From the NCBI GenBank assembly GCA_022824685.1, contig JAJDZJ010000050.1:1-35845 (forward strand): a stretch of DNA of 35,845 bases. Direction: 5' to 3'. Each line of letters begins with the position of its first letter. Position 1 is the first letter of the stretch. The DNA is from Caldilineaceae bacterium (GTDB lineage: Bacteria > Chloroflexota > Anaerolineae > Caldilineales > Caldilineaceae). This document shows positions 7,222-16,628 of this stretch, in pieces. The notes beneath the pieces were generated by a model. It made no database searches and was not told where the DNA came from. It was given only the letters and a program-made list of their open reading frames with translations. Both the position numbers and the translations under genes were made by a program.

Positions 7222-7354
7222 GAGTCTTGCTCAATGCGGGGAAGAGGCGGGCAGCGATGCAGAATCTGCCCTTTGTGGCTGGCGAACTTGAGGGTTCCCT
7301 CCCGATTTTGGGAGAAGGCTTGACGGGGGTGGCTTGGTGGAGTATTTTGGGCGT

Positions 7355-7398
7355 ACAGGTGTCGAGCGCACAGGTTTCGTGCGCAACGCAGGTGTCGT
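7355..7398 (+). repeat. Three direct repeats and a hairpin in the crtB leader
   Basis: ACAGGTGTCG (7355), ACAGGTTTCG (7370) and GCAGGTGTCG (7389) are near-identical. The middle copy lies within a hairpin: GCGCAC (7366-7371), a 7-base loop, GTGCGC (7379-7384). The array ends just before the crtB ribosome site AAAGGGA. It could affect translation or bind a protein. Confidence 0.4.
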
Positions 7399-7413
7399 CG
7401 AAAGGGATTTACG

Positions 7414-8427
7414 ATGAGCAAAGGCGCTCTGATGGCCCTGAAAGTCCACGACTGGGAACGTCCTCTTCTTTCGCTGGCGTATGAGGCCGGGCGGGCTTGC
7501 GGCCCTGACCTCCTTCCGACAATTCGGCACGGAAAGGAGCTGGACTCAGCCTATGATTTCTGCGAAGCGGTCACGGCTGCGAACAGCAAGTCCTTCTTCA
7601 CAGCTTCGCGCTTTCTTCCGCGCGAGAAACGGCGCTCTGTGCGAGCCCTTTACGCATTCTGCCGTAAGAGCGATGACATTGTAGACAGCCCTTCCGCAGG
7701 GAGACGCGATCCGGAGGCAGTGCGGGTCGCCCTTGATTCTTGGCGGACGCGGGCTCTGATACAGGTCGCCGACAGGCGGGACCCGGTGGCCCTGGCGTGG
7801 TCGGACGCCCGTCGGCGCTATGGCATTCCCCATCTCTATGCGGAGCAGCTCATTCAGGGCGTGGCCCGCGATATTACCTTCAGCCGCTACGAGACATTCG
7901 AGGACTTGACCGCTTACTGTTATGGCGTTGCGGCAACGGTGGGCCTGATGAGCATGCACATAATAGGCTTTTCCGGCGCCGAGGCGATTCCGTTCGCGCT
8001 CAAATTGGGGGTGGCGCTGCAGCTGACGAATATACTTAGGGATGTGGGCGAGGATTGGAGGGAGGGTCGCCTGTATCTGCCCTTGGAGGAGCTGCGTCGC
8101 TATGATCTGTGTGAAGAGGACATAGAGGCGGGCGCCGTTGATGATCGCTGGCGTGCTTTCATGCAGTTTCAAATTGGTCGGACGCGCCAGTTGTACCAGG
8201 AGGCTTGGCCGGGCATTGCTCTCCTGCATTCGGATGGCCGCTTCGCCATCGGCGCCGCGGCCGAACTCTACCGGGCGATACTGGCCGACATTGAAGCGCA
8301 TGATTACGATGTCTTTTCCCGTCGCGCGCATGTCAGCTTGTTCGGAAAACTCAGACGGTTGCCGCTGATATGGTGGCAGTGTAAGCGGGAAGTTGGGCAA
8401 TCCGCGAACGGCGGGCCCAATCTATGA
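7414..8427 (+). CDS. crtB: Phytoene synthase
   Basis: Condenses two geranylgeranyl diphosphate molecules to phytoene, the first committed step to C40 carotenoids. It is a peripheral membrane/cytosolic all-alpha prenyl transferase. The 337-residue product has both Asp-rich Mg-diphosphate motifs: DDIVD at 87-91 and DVGED at 210-214, inside the family block [12 protein letters not shown]. The family blocks SKSFF (58-62) and LYLPLEEL (220-227) are also present. Length is typical. The ATG follows AAAGGGA by 6-7 bases. It is transcribed divergently from carH and the cyclase operon, the usual layout for light- or B12-controlled carotenogenesis. crtI-type desaturases and crtE are not in view, so the pathway must be completed elsewhere. 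Squalene synthase is a less likely alternative because of the carotenoid neighbours. Confidence 0.93.
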   Translation: MSKGALMALKVHDWERPLLSLAYEAGRACGPDLLPTIRHGKELDSAYDFCEAVTAANSKSFFTASRFLPREKRRSVRALYAFCRKSDDIVDSPSAGRRDPEAVRVALDSWRTRALIQVADRRDPVALAWSDARRRYGIPHLYAEQLIQGVARDITFSRYETFEDLTAYCYGVAATVGLMSMHIIGFSGAEAIPFALKLGVALQLTNILRDVGEDWREGRLYLPLEELRRYDLCEEDIEAGAVDDRWRAFMQFQIGRTRQLYQEAWPGIALLHSDGRFAIGAAAELYRAILADIEAHDYDVFSRRAHVSLFGKLRRLPLIWWQCKREVGQSANGGPNL

Positions 8428-8486
8428 GAGGAGGGCCCCTTCCGCCCTCGGAGTTCACGGGACCCCCGCGCGGTGAGTTGCGGGCT

Positions 8487-8511
8487 ATTTCATGGGAAGA
8501 GCCCGTGAAAT
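8487..8511 (+). terminator. Hairpin after crtB
   Basis: ATTTCATGGG (8487-8496), loop AAGAG, CCCGTGAAAT (8502-8511): ten pairs with one G-U. There is no T tract after it, so intrinsic termination is uncertain. It may instead protect the crtB 3' end. Confidence 0.4.
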
Positions 8512-8723
8512 CCTGTTACTTCACGAAGATTCAGTTCCCTCTACTCCCAAGTATCCTGCGCTGTTTATGGACCCCAATCAAGTCCTGAGTCGCTAGCTTC
8601 TTCTGCATAAGTGGGGCCTTCGACCACATACTGGCGGAAAGTTTGACGGGCGCAATCGCTATGGTGTGCGCTCCATTTTCTGCGCGCCGGTTGGATTCAT
8701 GCTCAATTCAGGCCCACAAGGAA

Positions 8724-8752
8724 TTGACAACCGGCCCCGCAGTGGCTACAAT
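8724..8752 (+). promoter_or_regulatory. Near-consensus sigma-70 promoter of transporter operon
   Basis: TTGACA (8724-8729), exactly 17 bases, TACAAT (8747-8752): 11 of 12 consensus positions. Transcription should start near 8759, about 175 bases before the first ATPase gene. Confidence 0.75.
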
Positions 8753-8935
8753 TTCCCCGCTCCCGGCCTTTTCAGGCGGAATATACCGTTCAGGTCCGAT
8801 GAAGAACGGCCCGCATTCTTTATGCCGACGAAGATCCCCCTTTGTCGTCACAATTGGCGGCCGGAACTGCCTCATTAGCATTACTCTCTCATCCTTCTCT
8901 CCCTGGCACACAAGCCGGTGAGCAAGAGAAAGTTT

Positions 8936-9982
8936 ATGACTTCGGATCATCAGGCGCCGGCGCGTTTGAACGCAGAAGCCAATCGCGACGCCGAAGATAC
9001 GATTCTTGAATTGAAGGGTCTGAAGACCTACTTCTTTCTTGAGCGCGGCATTGTGAAGGCAGTAGACGGCGTTGACGTGGCGGTTGGGCGGCGAAAGACC
9101 CTGGGCGTTGTTGGCGAGAGCGGCTGTGGAAAGAGTGTCACATTTCGCTCGGTCATGCGGTTGATCCAGTCTCCGCCCGGCAGAATCGTCGAGGGCGAGA
9201 TTTTGCTGCACAGAAAAGACGGTGACACGGTTGACATTGTCCAGCTAGACCCTCGCAGCCGGCAGTTACGCGACATCCGCGGCGCCGAGATCGCGATGAT
9301 ATTTCAGGAGCCGATGACCTCTCTGAATCCGCTGCATCCGGTCGGGCGGCAGATATCGGAGTCGGTGCTGTTGCATCAATCAATGTCGAGACAGGGGGCA
9401 CAGGAGCGGGCTGAGGAGATGTTGAACCGGGTCCACATCGCTGACCCTGGCCGTCGCATTGGCGAGTACCCCCACCAGTTGAGCGGCGGAATGCGCCAGC
9501 GCGTTATGATCGCGCTGGCGCTAAGCTGTAATCCGTCGATCCTGATCGCGGATGAGCCAACGACCGCGTTGGACGTTACGGTTCAGGCGCAGATTCTGGA
9601 CCTGATGCGGGAGTTGCAGGATGATTTCGATTCCGCAATTGTTCTGATCACACACAATTTGGGCGTTGTTTCGCAGATGGCGGATCACGTTGCGGTCATG
9701 TATCTGGGGCGGGTGGTCGAGTATGCCCCCGTCTACGAAATCTTCCACAACCCAAAGCATCCCTATACGATCGGACTGCTGAATTCGGTGCCGGTTCTGG
9801 GAAGGAAGGAGGAGAACCGGCTGGTTCCCATCACAGGCATGGTGCCGAGCCCGATGGAGGACATTCGGGGTTGCGCATTTGCTGAACGCTGCCCTGAGGC
9901 GATGGAGATTTGCTGGGAGCAGAGCCCTGAATTCAAGGAACATGAACCGGGTCATTCGGCGGCGTGCTGGCTGCATGACTGA
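8936..9982 (+). CDS. Opp/Dpp-type ABC transporter ATPase (OppD-like)
   Basis: Cytosolic ATP-hydrolysing subunit of an importer for peptides or oligosaccharides. In the 348-residue product I see Walker A GESGCGKS (60-67), Q-loop FQEP, signature LSGGMRQR (182-189), Walker B ILIADEP (202-208) and switch His in LITHN. The C-terminal oligopeptide-HPY region has its conserved cysteines (GCAFAERCP). An in-frame GTG at 8918 is an alternative start with no better ribosome site. I prefer ATG 8936, preceded by a weak purine stretch. It leads the transporter operon behind a strong promoter. Substrate cannot be told from the ATPase. Confidence 0.9.
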   Translation: MTSDHQAPARLNAEANRDAEDTILELKGLKTYFFLERGIVKAVDGVDVAVGRRKTLGVVGESGCGKSVTFRSVMRLIQSPPGRIVEGEILLHRKDGDTVDIVQLDPRSRQLRDIRGAEIAMIFQEPMTSLNPLHPVGRQISESVLLHQSMSRQGAQERAEEMLNRVHIADPGRRIGEYPHQLSGGMRQRVMIALALSCNPSILIADEPTTALDVTVQAQILDLMRELQDDFDSAIVLITHNLGVVSQMADHVAVMYLGRVVEYAPVYEIFHNPKHPYTIGLLNSVPVLGRKEENRLVPITGMVPSPMEDIRGCAFAERCPEAMEICWEQSPEFKEHEPGHSAACWLHD

Positions 9983-10138
9983 CAAGAATGGGACGAAATC
10001 GCCGCGCGCAATCGTCGTGCGCGGGGCACTGCGGACTGGCGAAGTAGTGAGAATAGTCTTGCCATCAAGTTGCCAAACCGTGCCATTGACGGCGCGGCGT
10101 GGCTAAAATCAGTAACCATCTTTTAAGGAGGCATGTGA

Positions 10139-12322
10139 ATGTCTAGTAAGCGTAGGAGAATGATCTTCTTTTTCCTGTCCATGCTGCTTGTTGCTGCCAT
10201 GGTGATAAACGCCTGCGGCGGCGGCGACAGCGAACCGGAGGCAGCGGACGCTCCGGCGGAAGAGGCGGCCCCCGCCGCTGCCGAGTCTGAGGAGTCGGCG
10301 GCTGAAGCGGAAGAGGAAGAGGAGATGATGGAGGTCGACCTCTCACCGAGCGAGTATCCGGAGCCTCAACTGATCGTAGGTAGCCGGGAAGTCGAAAAGC
10401 TGCCTCTGGACCAGATCCTGACCTACAAGGCGCTGGATTCGTACAGCGAACCCGAGTGGGTGAGCGAGCTTGTTGCCGAAGGCGTTTTGCCTCCGGTTGA
10501 GGAGCGCCTGCCGGTTGAGCCGCGCGTGATCCTTGAGAGTGGCATGTCAGACGGGATCGGCGTCTACGGCGGAGTCTGGCGTGACTTCTCTGCCTGCCCG
10601 ACTGAGGGCTACAACCGCGGCGCGGGTCAGAGCGCTGGTTGGTTTGGGATCGAGGCAGCTGCATTTGCGTCGCTGCTCAAGTCCGGACCCATTTACCGCC
10701 GCTCCGATTCACTGGAGCCGCTTCCTTACCTGGCCAAGAGTTGGGAATGGAGTGAGGATGGCTTTGAGCTGACGATGAACCTTATCGAAGGCGCCAAGTG
10801 GTCCGATGGACATCCCTTCACGACCGAGGACATTCTGTTCACTTGGGAAGACATGATTGTCGACTCGAATGTGCAGTCGCCGAAGGGCGCATCGGCCTGG
10901 CTCTTTGACGGTGAAATGACGCAGCTGGAGGTGATTGATGACTACACCTTCAAGTTCGTCTACCCGGTTCCGTTCCCGGTTCAGTCCCTCTTCCAGATGG
11001 ACGAAGGGGACTTTCACGTTTCGCCCGCGCATATCCTGAAGCCGCTCCATCCGAAGTACAACAGCGAGATGGACTATGTTGACTTTGAGGCGGCAATGCC
11101 GCCAGACAAGACGCCTGTCGTGCTGGGCGAGTTTGTGCCGGTCGAGTATATCACTGACGAGTTGATGATACTTCGCCGCAACCCGTACTACTGGGGTGTC
11201 GATGAAGCCGGCAACCAGCTTCCTTACCTGGACGAGGTTGTCTTCGAGAAGGGGCCGTCGGGAGTAGGCAGAACCCTAAGCACGCTTGCCGGCTCCGCTG
11301 ATCACTCCAACCTGGAGAATCCCAGCACCTTTATCGAGACGCTGAAACGGGCGGAAGACGATGACGCCCACTTCTACGTCGAATGGGGTCCGGAGACGTT
11401 GGGATTCAGCATCAAGATGAATCTTTCGACGACTTTGGGCGTGAAAGATGATCGAGACGCGGCCATACGCGAGCTGTTCCGGGACATTCGCTTCCGCAAG
11501 GCGTTCAGTTTCGCCCTTGACCGCGAAGGCATTTCGCAGTCGATTCTGCGCGGACCCTTCCTGCGCGGCTGGGCCGGCGGTCTGTTCCCCGGCTCCTCAT
11601 ACTTTGATCGAAACACTGTTGCGTATTACAACCACAACCCGGAGGCCGCGGCAGCGTTGCTGGCTGACCTGGGCTTTGAAGATTCCGATGGCGACGGCGT
11701 TCTGAACTGGCCGGCGGATCGCCTGGCGAGTGGGGAAAACCTGGTGCTGGCGCTGGTTACCAGTGAAGACGCCGAAGAGACGCAGACGGTTGGCGATGCC
11801 GCGGTCACGCTGCTCGGCGACCTGGGTGTGCAGATAAACGTGCGTCCGTTGAACAGCGCGGCCCGGCGTGAAATGAATGAGGCAGGAGAGTGGGAGCTGC
11901 GCGTCGATCGCGACAGCCAGACCTTCGCCGTGCCTTTCACGCGCTGCCGCGAACTGGCGCCGATCGAAAGGGAGTTCAGCTTCCATCGCGAGGGTTCGGA
12001 ACCGCGTGAGCTCCTCGACTTCGAACAGGAGCTTGTCGACATTGTGCTGGCCTTCTGTGTAGAGCCGAGCACGGATGCACGCATAGAGCTGATGGCCGAG
12101 TATAACCGGATCTCGACAGAGAACGTCCACTTCGTCGGCGTCTTTGTCGGACGATACGGACTGGCCGCGGCCAAGCGCTTCAAGAATGTACCTGCCGGCA
12201 TGCCAGTGTTCATGTACAACTGGACATGGGAGAATGTCATGGCGGAGCAGGTCTGGGTTGACCCCTCGGAGCAGATCGAACAGCTGCGACCGGGCGTGAT
12301 TCCCACCTACGAGAGCGAATAG
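10139..12322 (+). CDS. Extracellular solute-binding lipoprotein (SBP_bac_5)
   Basis: Substrate-capturing lipoprotein of the Opp/Dpp-type transporter, anchored outside the membrane. The 727-residue product starts with a lipoprotein signal (basic residues 4-7, hydrophobic 8-22, lipobox INAC with Cys26). A Glu/Ala-rich flexible linker (about 30-65) follows, then the SBP_bac_5 fold with GVYGGVWRDF near 142-151 and the family block LAKSWEWSEDG-FELTMNL near 200. It is about 150-200 residues longer than classical OppA, as in the long members of this family. AAGGAGG stands 8 bases before the ATG. An isolated TAAAAT about 35 bases upstream could be a -10 box for an extra promoter. Neighbouring GH4 and uronate genes make a carbohydrate ligand as possible as a peptide. 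Confidence 0.9.
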   Translation: MSSKRRRMIFFFLSMLLVAAMVINACGGGDSEPEAADAPAEEAAPAAAESEESAAEAEEEEEMMEVDLSPSEYPEPQLIVGSREVEKLPLDQILTYKALDSYSEPEWVSELVAEGVLPPVEERLPVEPRVILESGMSDGIGVYGGVWRDFSACPTEGYNRGAGQSAGWFGIEAAAFASLLKSGPIYRRSDSLEPLPYLAKSWEWSEDGFELTMNLIEGAKWSDGHPFTTEDILFTWEDMIVDSNVQSPKGASAWLFDGEMTQLEVIDDYTFKFVYPVPFPVQSLFQMDEGDFHVSPAHILKPLHPKYNSEMDYVDFEAAMPPDKTPVVLGEFVPVEYITDELMILRRNPYYWGVDEAGNQLPYLDEVVFEKGPSGVGRTLSTLAGSADHSNLENPSTFIETLKRAEDDDAHFYVEWGPETLGFSIKMNLSTTLGVKDDRDAAIRELFRDIRFRKAFSFALDREGISQSILRGPFLRGWAGGLFPGSSYFDRNTVAYYNHNPEAAAALLADLGFEDSDGDGVLNWPADRLASGENLVLALVTSEDAEETQTVGDAAVTLLGDLGVQINVRPLNSAARREMNEAGEWELRVDRDSQTFAVPFTRCRELAPIEREFSFHREGSEPRELLDFEQELVDIVLAFCVEPSTDARIELMAEYNRISTENVHFVGVFVGRYGLAAAKRFKNVPAGMPVFMYNWTWENVMAEQVWVDPSEQIEQLRPGVIPTYESE

Positions 12323-12405
12323 GGTGAAACGAGAGAGGGTGAGGGGGCCAGGAACTCTTCCGCCTCTCCCCTTCTCTTAACCAGCCGCAGTACGCAGAAC
12401 CTCAT

Positions 12406-13434
12406 ATGATTGGATTTATTGTACGCCGATTTTCAGTCTCCGTCGCTGTCGTCTTGGGCATTGCGCTGGTCAGCTTTATTGTGATTCAGCTGCCTCCGGG
12501 CGACTATGCCGACGGCTATAAGTCGTTCCTGATCGAGCAGGGCGGGGCAACCGAATCTGAGGCGGAGGCGCAGGCGGAGCTTTTCCGTCAGCGATACGGC
12601 CTTGACAAACCTCTTCCTACCCAGTTTCTAGTCTGGATACGGGACATGGTGACGAAGGGGAGTTTCGGCTTTTCCTTCGCCTATAAGCGGGATGTGGGCG
12701 AGTTGATTGCGGAGCGGCTGCCGCGCACGCTGCTGTTGGCGGTCCTGGCGCATCTCACCTCAACTGCCGTTGGGATTATTGCAGGCATCTTTGTCGCGCC
12801 GCGGCAGTATTCTGTGGCGGACAATGTGGCAGCCTTCATTGCATTTATCCTTTCGGCGCTGCCCCGGTTCTGGATCGCGCTGGCGATCATGTTTTTCCTT
12901 GTCTTCACATTGGAACAGGAGCATGTTACCGCGTTTCACTCACCCCAGTATGTGGTGGTGCCTTGGGCCTTTGGCAGCCTGGCGGAGACGCGTGAGAGTT
13001 GGGCCAAGTTGGTCGATCTGATGCAGCATATTTGGCCTGTGGTGGTCATTGCGGGGCTGGGCGGTGTTGCCCGGAACATGCGCGTGATGCGCGGCAACAT
13101 GCTGGACGAGCTGAACGCGCAATATGTGACGACCGCCCGCTCGAAGGGCCTGACGGAAGGCCAGGTCATGCGGCGCCATGCGGTGCCGAATGCGCTTCAT
13201 CCGATTATCATGTACCAGGGAACGGTGCTGCCGTACATGCTGCAGGGCGAGCTGCAGGCCTCCATCGTGATGGGACTGCCGACGATCGGCACGCTTTTGT
13301 TGACGTCACTGCGCAACGAGGACATTTACATCGCCGCGAGTTGTCTGCTGATCTACGGCGTGCTGTTGGTGGCTGGGAATCTGATAGCGGATATTTCTCT
13401 CGCGGTGTTGGACCCGCGAGTACGGTTCTCGTAG
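12406..13434 (+). CDS. ABC transporter permease (OppB/DppB-like)
   Basis: First membrane subunit of the importer. The 342 residues have an N-terminal membrane helix beginning at residue 2, then a periplasmic loop of about 80 residues. The BPD_transp_1 domain with about five further helices follows. The cytosolic coupling (EAA) loop is seen in YVTTARSKGLTEGQVMRRHA, about residues 240-260. Length is typical. No strong ribosome site precedes the ATG. The 83 bases after the lipoprotein gene contain a purine-rich/pyrimidine-rich pair that could form an imperfect hairpin, a common way to keep the binding-protein message more abundant than the permease message. Confidence 0.9.
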   Translation: MIGFIVRRFSVSVAVVLGIALVSFIVIQLPPGDYADGYKSFLIEQGGATESEAEAQAELFRQRYGLDKPLPTQFLVWIRDMVTKGSFGFSFAYKRDVGELIAERLPRTLLLAVLAHLTSTAVGIIAGIFVAPRQYSVADNVAAFIAFILSALPRFWIALAIMFFLVFTLEQEHVTAFHSPQYVVVPWAFGSLAETRESWAKLVDLMQHIWPVVVIAGLGGVARNMRVMRGNMLDELNAQYVTTARSKGLTEGQVMRRHAVPNALHPIIMYQGTVLPYMLQGELQASIVMGLPTIGTLLLTSLRNEDIYIAASCLLIYGVLLVAGNLIADISLAVLDPRVRFS

Positions 13435-13579
13435 GCTTTTGCAAAAGTTTCCGGCGGGCGCGGCAACCCCCATATCCCACTATCAGTTTTCGCCGGGCCC
13501 AGTCTGGTCCAAGAGTGCGATTCCGGCCAACACACTGCTTTTACAATTCAGAGTGACACAGTGAATAGTCGATTCAACT

Positions 13580-14725
13580 ATGGCAACGCTGCAGAGCGAA
13601 GTTAGCGCCGAACCAGGCCTTCCAACGGATGGCCTCGGCGAAGAGCAGCACGAATCATATTTTCAGCTCGTTTGGCAACGGTTTAAGAAGAGCCGACCTG
13701 CGATTGCCGGCGGGCTGATGGTGCTGTCACTGATCATTCTGGCCATTTTTGCCGAGTTCTTCTCACCGGTAGACCCGACTGACGCCAATTTACAGGACAG
13801 CTTCATTCCCCCGACTCGAATTCGATTGATCGATCATGAGGGGAACTTTCATTTGAGGCCTTTTGTTTACAATCTTGAGGTGACGATTGATCCCAAGACG
13901 TTTGAGCCGCTGTGGGAAGAGGACCCGGAGCAACGGTATGAGATCAAGTTTCTTGTCAGGAGTTGGGAGTGGAAGATCCTGGGTCTGATCCCGACAAGAA
14001 GGCATCTGTTCGGCGTCGAGGAGGGAGGCAAGATTCACCTGCTCGGGACAGAGAAGCAGGGAAGAGATCTGTGGGGCCGGGCCTGTTCCGCGGGGCGCAT
14101 CTCACTTTCGCTGAGCCTCTTTGCCACATTCGTTAGCATTGTGGTCGGCGCGGTTGTGGGTATTGTTTCCGGCTACTATGGCGGCGTGATCGACAATGTA
14201 ATCCAGCGATTCGTGGAGTTTGTGGCGTCGTTCCCGCAGCTACCACTTTGGCTGGCGCTTGCGGCGATCATTCCGCGCACCTGGGATTCGCTGCAGGTGT
14301 TCATCATCATGGTGGTCATATTCTCTCTGCTTTCGTGGACGTTATTGGCGCGCGAAGTGCGGGGCAAGGTGCTGGCCTTTCGCGAGACCGACTTCATTCT
14401 CGCGGCCAAGGAGATGGGCGCGTCAGACGCCCGGATCATTTTCCTCCACCTCTTTCCCAACTCCATTAGCCACATCATCGTTGTCCTGACGCTGACGATT
14501 CCCCAGATCATCCTTGCTGAAGCGTTTCTCAGCTTTCTTGGCATCGGGATCCAGGAACCGCTTGTGAGCTGGGGATTCCTGATGCGGGACGCGCAAAACC
14601 TGCAGACGTTGGGCACGCACACCTGGATCATGACGCCCGTAATCTTCATCATCGTTGCCGTGTTGGGGTTCAACTTTCTTGGCGACGGCCTGCGCGATGC
14701 GGCCGATCCCTATTCGATCGTCTGA
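13580..14725 (+). CDS. ABC transporter permease (OppC/DppC-like) with long external loop
   Basis: Second membrane subunit of the importer, 381 residues. The first helix (about 45-62) is followed by an insert of about 100 residues before the usual [15 protein letters not shown] block (about 153-167). In compact OppC proteins this distance is roughly 30-40 residues. The BPD_transp_1 core and coupling loop ([18 protein letters not shown], about 272-289) are intact. The insert contains charged and aromatic residues and should lie outside the cell, perhaps contacting the binding protein. The gap of 145 bases from the preceding permease holds nothing recognisable. It ends 20 bases before the cytochrome gene. 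Confidence 0.9.
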   Translation: MATLQSEVSAEPGLPTDGLGEEQHESYFQLVWQRFKKSRPAIAGGLMVLSLIILAIFAEFFSPVDPTDANLQDSFIPPTRIRLIDHEGNFHLRPFVYNLEVTIDPKTFEPLWEEDPEQRYEIKFLVRSWEWKILGLIPTRRHLFGVEEGGKIHLLGTEKQGRDLWGRACSAGRISLSLSLFATFVSIVVGAVVGIVSGYYGGVIDNVIQRFVEFVASFPQLPLWLALAAIIPRTWDSLQVFIIMVVIFSLLSWTLLAREVRGKVLAFRETDFILAAKEMGASDARIIFLHLFPNSISHIIVVLTLTIPQIILAEAFLSFLGIGIQEPLVSWGFLMRDAQNLQTLGTHTWIMTPVIFIIVAVLGFNFLGDGLRDAADPYSIV

Positions 14726-14745
14726 TAAGGCAACGGAGGACGGCG

Positions 14746-16614
14746 TTGAGCGGGCCCAGGTCAAATCACGACGACGGCGCGGTACGGACCGCGTCGTTTC
14801 GCAACTTGGCGCGTCCATTTGTCCTTCTTCTGCTTCTCATCTGTTTGTTTGCTTTTGGCGGCGCGGCGGCTGTGCTCGCCTGGCCCCAACCTGAAACATC
14901 ATCCGTGAGCGGCGTCGTCACCGATGATGACGGGCCGCTTGCGGGGGCCTTAGTCAGGGTGCAAACGACAGCGAACCATACCTATACGGGGGAAGACGGC
15001 AGCTTTACGATCGAAGGGCTGCCGGTAGAAGAAAGTGTGACGCTGGTTGCGTGGGCGGAAGGGTACATATTCGGCTGGACGGAGGCAAGCGGGGGCGAGG
15101 AGGATGTTGGCATTTCGTTGCACCCGCACAATCGCGTTGACAACACGGTTTATGATTGGGAGCCATCCGAGAGCTGCGGAGAGTGCCATCCTTCCTATGC
15201 AGAGTGGCTGCGAGACGGTCACAGCCAGTCCGCGGTCAATTCCCGTTTTCTGACCATGTACAATGGGACGGACATGGAAGGGAACCGCAGCCGCAACAGC
15301 AACTATGACACTGGCCTGCCCAGAACGCGGGACCCGGCCGATCCCTACTTCGGGCCTGGGTTCAAGGTGGATTTTCCTAAGCGGGACGGAAACTGCGCGG
15401 CCTGCCATACACCGATGGCGTCGAAGCTGGATGCGGACAACAGCTGCGGCTGGAGCGGCTGCCATATGCAGGAGACGAGCGATGCCAGTGACGAACTGCC
15501 TGAAGGAGTCAGCCCCAACGCGGCCGTTGGGGTGGCTGCCGAAGGGATCTCCTGTGATTTCTGCCACAAGATCGGCGCTGTGACCTTTTACACGAACACG
15601 TTGCTGCCCGATCCTGCGATGCCGGGAATTCTGTCGCTGACGCTGTACAGACCGAAGTCGGGAGAAGACCTCCTGATGGGAACTGTCGATGACGTTTCCA
15701 GGCCGATGGACAGCTTCAACAAGTTGCACGCTGAAAGCGCGTTCTGCTCGGCCTGCCACTTCGGCGTCAATGATACCACTGTAATCTATAACTCTTACGG
15801 TGAGTGGCTGGAGAGCCCCTATAGCGATCCTGAAACCGGCCAGACGTGCCAGGGCTGCCACATGCCCACGGCGCCGCGGCTGACCTCGCGGATGGAGTCG
15901 GTGGTTCAGACTGCGGCCTGGCTGGAACGGGCCAGCGGGCAGACGCTGCCGGCCGGGCTGGGAAAGCTGGCGGAACGATCGCAACGGAGTTACTTCGTCT
16001 ATCCGGAAAAGGGAGGGCTCTTCCGGGAGTTGGACCAGATACACCTGCACCAGATGCCGGGCGCGACCGATGAGGCGTTTCTCAGGAATGCGATAACGTT
16101 AGACGTTTCTGCCGAGGTTGAGGGCGCTCAGGTTGTTGTGAGCACGGAGGTAACGAACACGGGCGCGGGTCACCACTATCCAACAGGATCGCCGTTGCGG
16201 CAGGTGCTTCTGGTTGTGCGCGCGACAGACGGAAACGGCGTCGAACTGCCGCTGGTTGACGGGCCGGTTCTGCCTGCGTGGGCCGGTGACCAGGCGGGGG
16301 AGGCTGGGCAGGGCTTTGCCAAGATTCTGCGCGATACGCTGACAGGAGAGGAGCCTACATTCTCTCACTGGAGAATGGTTGAACTGGTTGAGGACACTCG
16401 CATCCCGGCCGAGGGTTCAAGATGGGGATCCTTCCGTTTTGGGTTTTCAGGAGACGATACTGCCCCGGCGTCTGACGAGATTACCGTAGAGGCGCAGCTC
16501 ATCTACCGTCGGGCCTTTCAGCAGCTGCAGGAGTGGAAGGGCTGGACCGATCCCGACATCATTCTGGCGACGCAAGAGATTCAAACGGGCGCGGCGTCAA
16601 ACCAGGAGCGCTAG
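14746..16614 (+). CDS. Membrane-anchored multiheme cytochrome c with CarboxypepD_reg-like domain
   Basis: Extracytoplasmic electron-transfer-type protein of 622 residues. A TTG start is chosen because GGAGG (14735-14739) lies 6 bases upstream. Residues 24-45 are a membrane anchor or signal. Residues 53-105 look like a carboxypeptidase-regulatory beta-sandwich ([16 protein letters not shown]). Haem-binding motifs follow: CGECH 144-148, CAACH 217-221, CGWSGCH 234-240 (a CX4CH variant), CDFCH 270-274, CSACH 334-338 and CQGCH 368-372, so five or six haems. The C-terminal part has the [13 protein letters not shown] pattern seen in cytochrome c554-like multihaem families. It sits inside the ABC transporter operon, 20 bases after a permease and 14 before the second ATPase. 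Its redox partner and link to uptake are unknown. Confidence 0.88.
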   Translation: MSGPRSNHDDGAVRTASFRNLARPFVLLLLLICLFAFGGAAAVLAWPQPETSSVSGVVTDDDGPLAGALVRVQTTANHTYTGEDGSFTIEGLPVEESVTLVAWAEGYIFGWTEASGGEEDVGISLHPHNRVDNTVYDWEPSESCGECHPSYAEWLRDGHSQSAVNSRFLTMYNGTDMEGNRSRNSNYDTGLPRTRDPADPYFGPGFKVDFPKRDGNCAACHTPMASKLDADNSCGWSGCHMQETSDASDELPEGVSPNAAVGVAAEGISCDFCHKIGAVTFYTNTLLPDPAMPGILSLTLYRPKSGEDLLMGTVDDVSRPMDSFNKLHAESAFCSACHFGVNDTTVIYNSYGEWLESPYSDPETGQTCQGCHMPTAPRLTSRMESVVQTAAWLERASGQTLPAGLGKLAERSQRSYFVYPEKGGLFRELDQIHLHQMPGATDEAFLRNAITLDVSAEVEGAQVVVSTEVTNTGAGHHYPTGSPLRQVLLVVRATDGNGVELPLVDGPVLPAWAGDQAGEAGQGFAKILRDTLTGEEPTFSHWRMVELVEDTRIPAEGSRWGSFRFGFSGDDTAPASDEITVEAQLIYRRAFQQLQEWKGWTDPDIILATQEIQTGAASNQER

Positions 16615-16628
16615 AGCAAGAGTGCAAA

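Larger units (their letters stand above)
6683..7413. other. Divergent carH-crtB control region
   Basis: About 730 bases without a supportable gene. The several short open frames here have no motifs and no ribosome sites. It holds the carH promoter side (6684-6816), a GC-rich middle with nothing recognised (about 6820-7130), and an AT-rich pocket (7140-7225) with the candidate CarH operator and crtB promoter. A crtB leader follows with three short direct repeats and a hairpin. Confidence 0.6.
8428..8935. other. crtB to transporter intergenic region
   Basis: About 500 bases without a supportable gene. The short frames at 8643-8921 (plus) and 8708-9211 (minus) carry no motif. It contains the crtB 3' hairpin (8487-8511) and a strong promoter (8724-8752). 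The leader to the first transporter gene is about 175 bases. Confidence 0.6.

Noticed and set aside
7546..8400. 284-codon minus-strand frame opposite crtB
   Set aside because: Long only because of GC-rich codon structure. crtB has both catalytic Asp motifs and a ribosome site.
8643..8921. 92-codon frame before the transporter genes
   Set aside because: It spans the near-consensus promoter, lacks a ribosome site and has no recognisable protein features.
10084..10110. TTGACG and TAAAAT as a promoter for the binding-protein gene
   Set aside because: The spacer is only 12 bases, too short for sigma-70 use.
10598..10609. Twelve bases of the terminal repeat (CCGACTGAGGGC) recur inside the solute-binding protein gene
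   Set aside because: The shared bases are ordinary codons there, and the flanking similarity at the left edge is short. The right edge has a stop codon in that frame, so homology is not supported.
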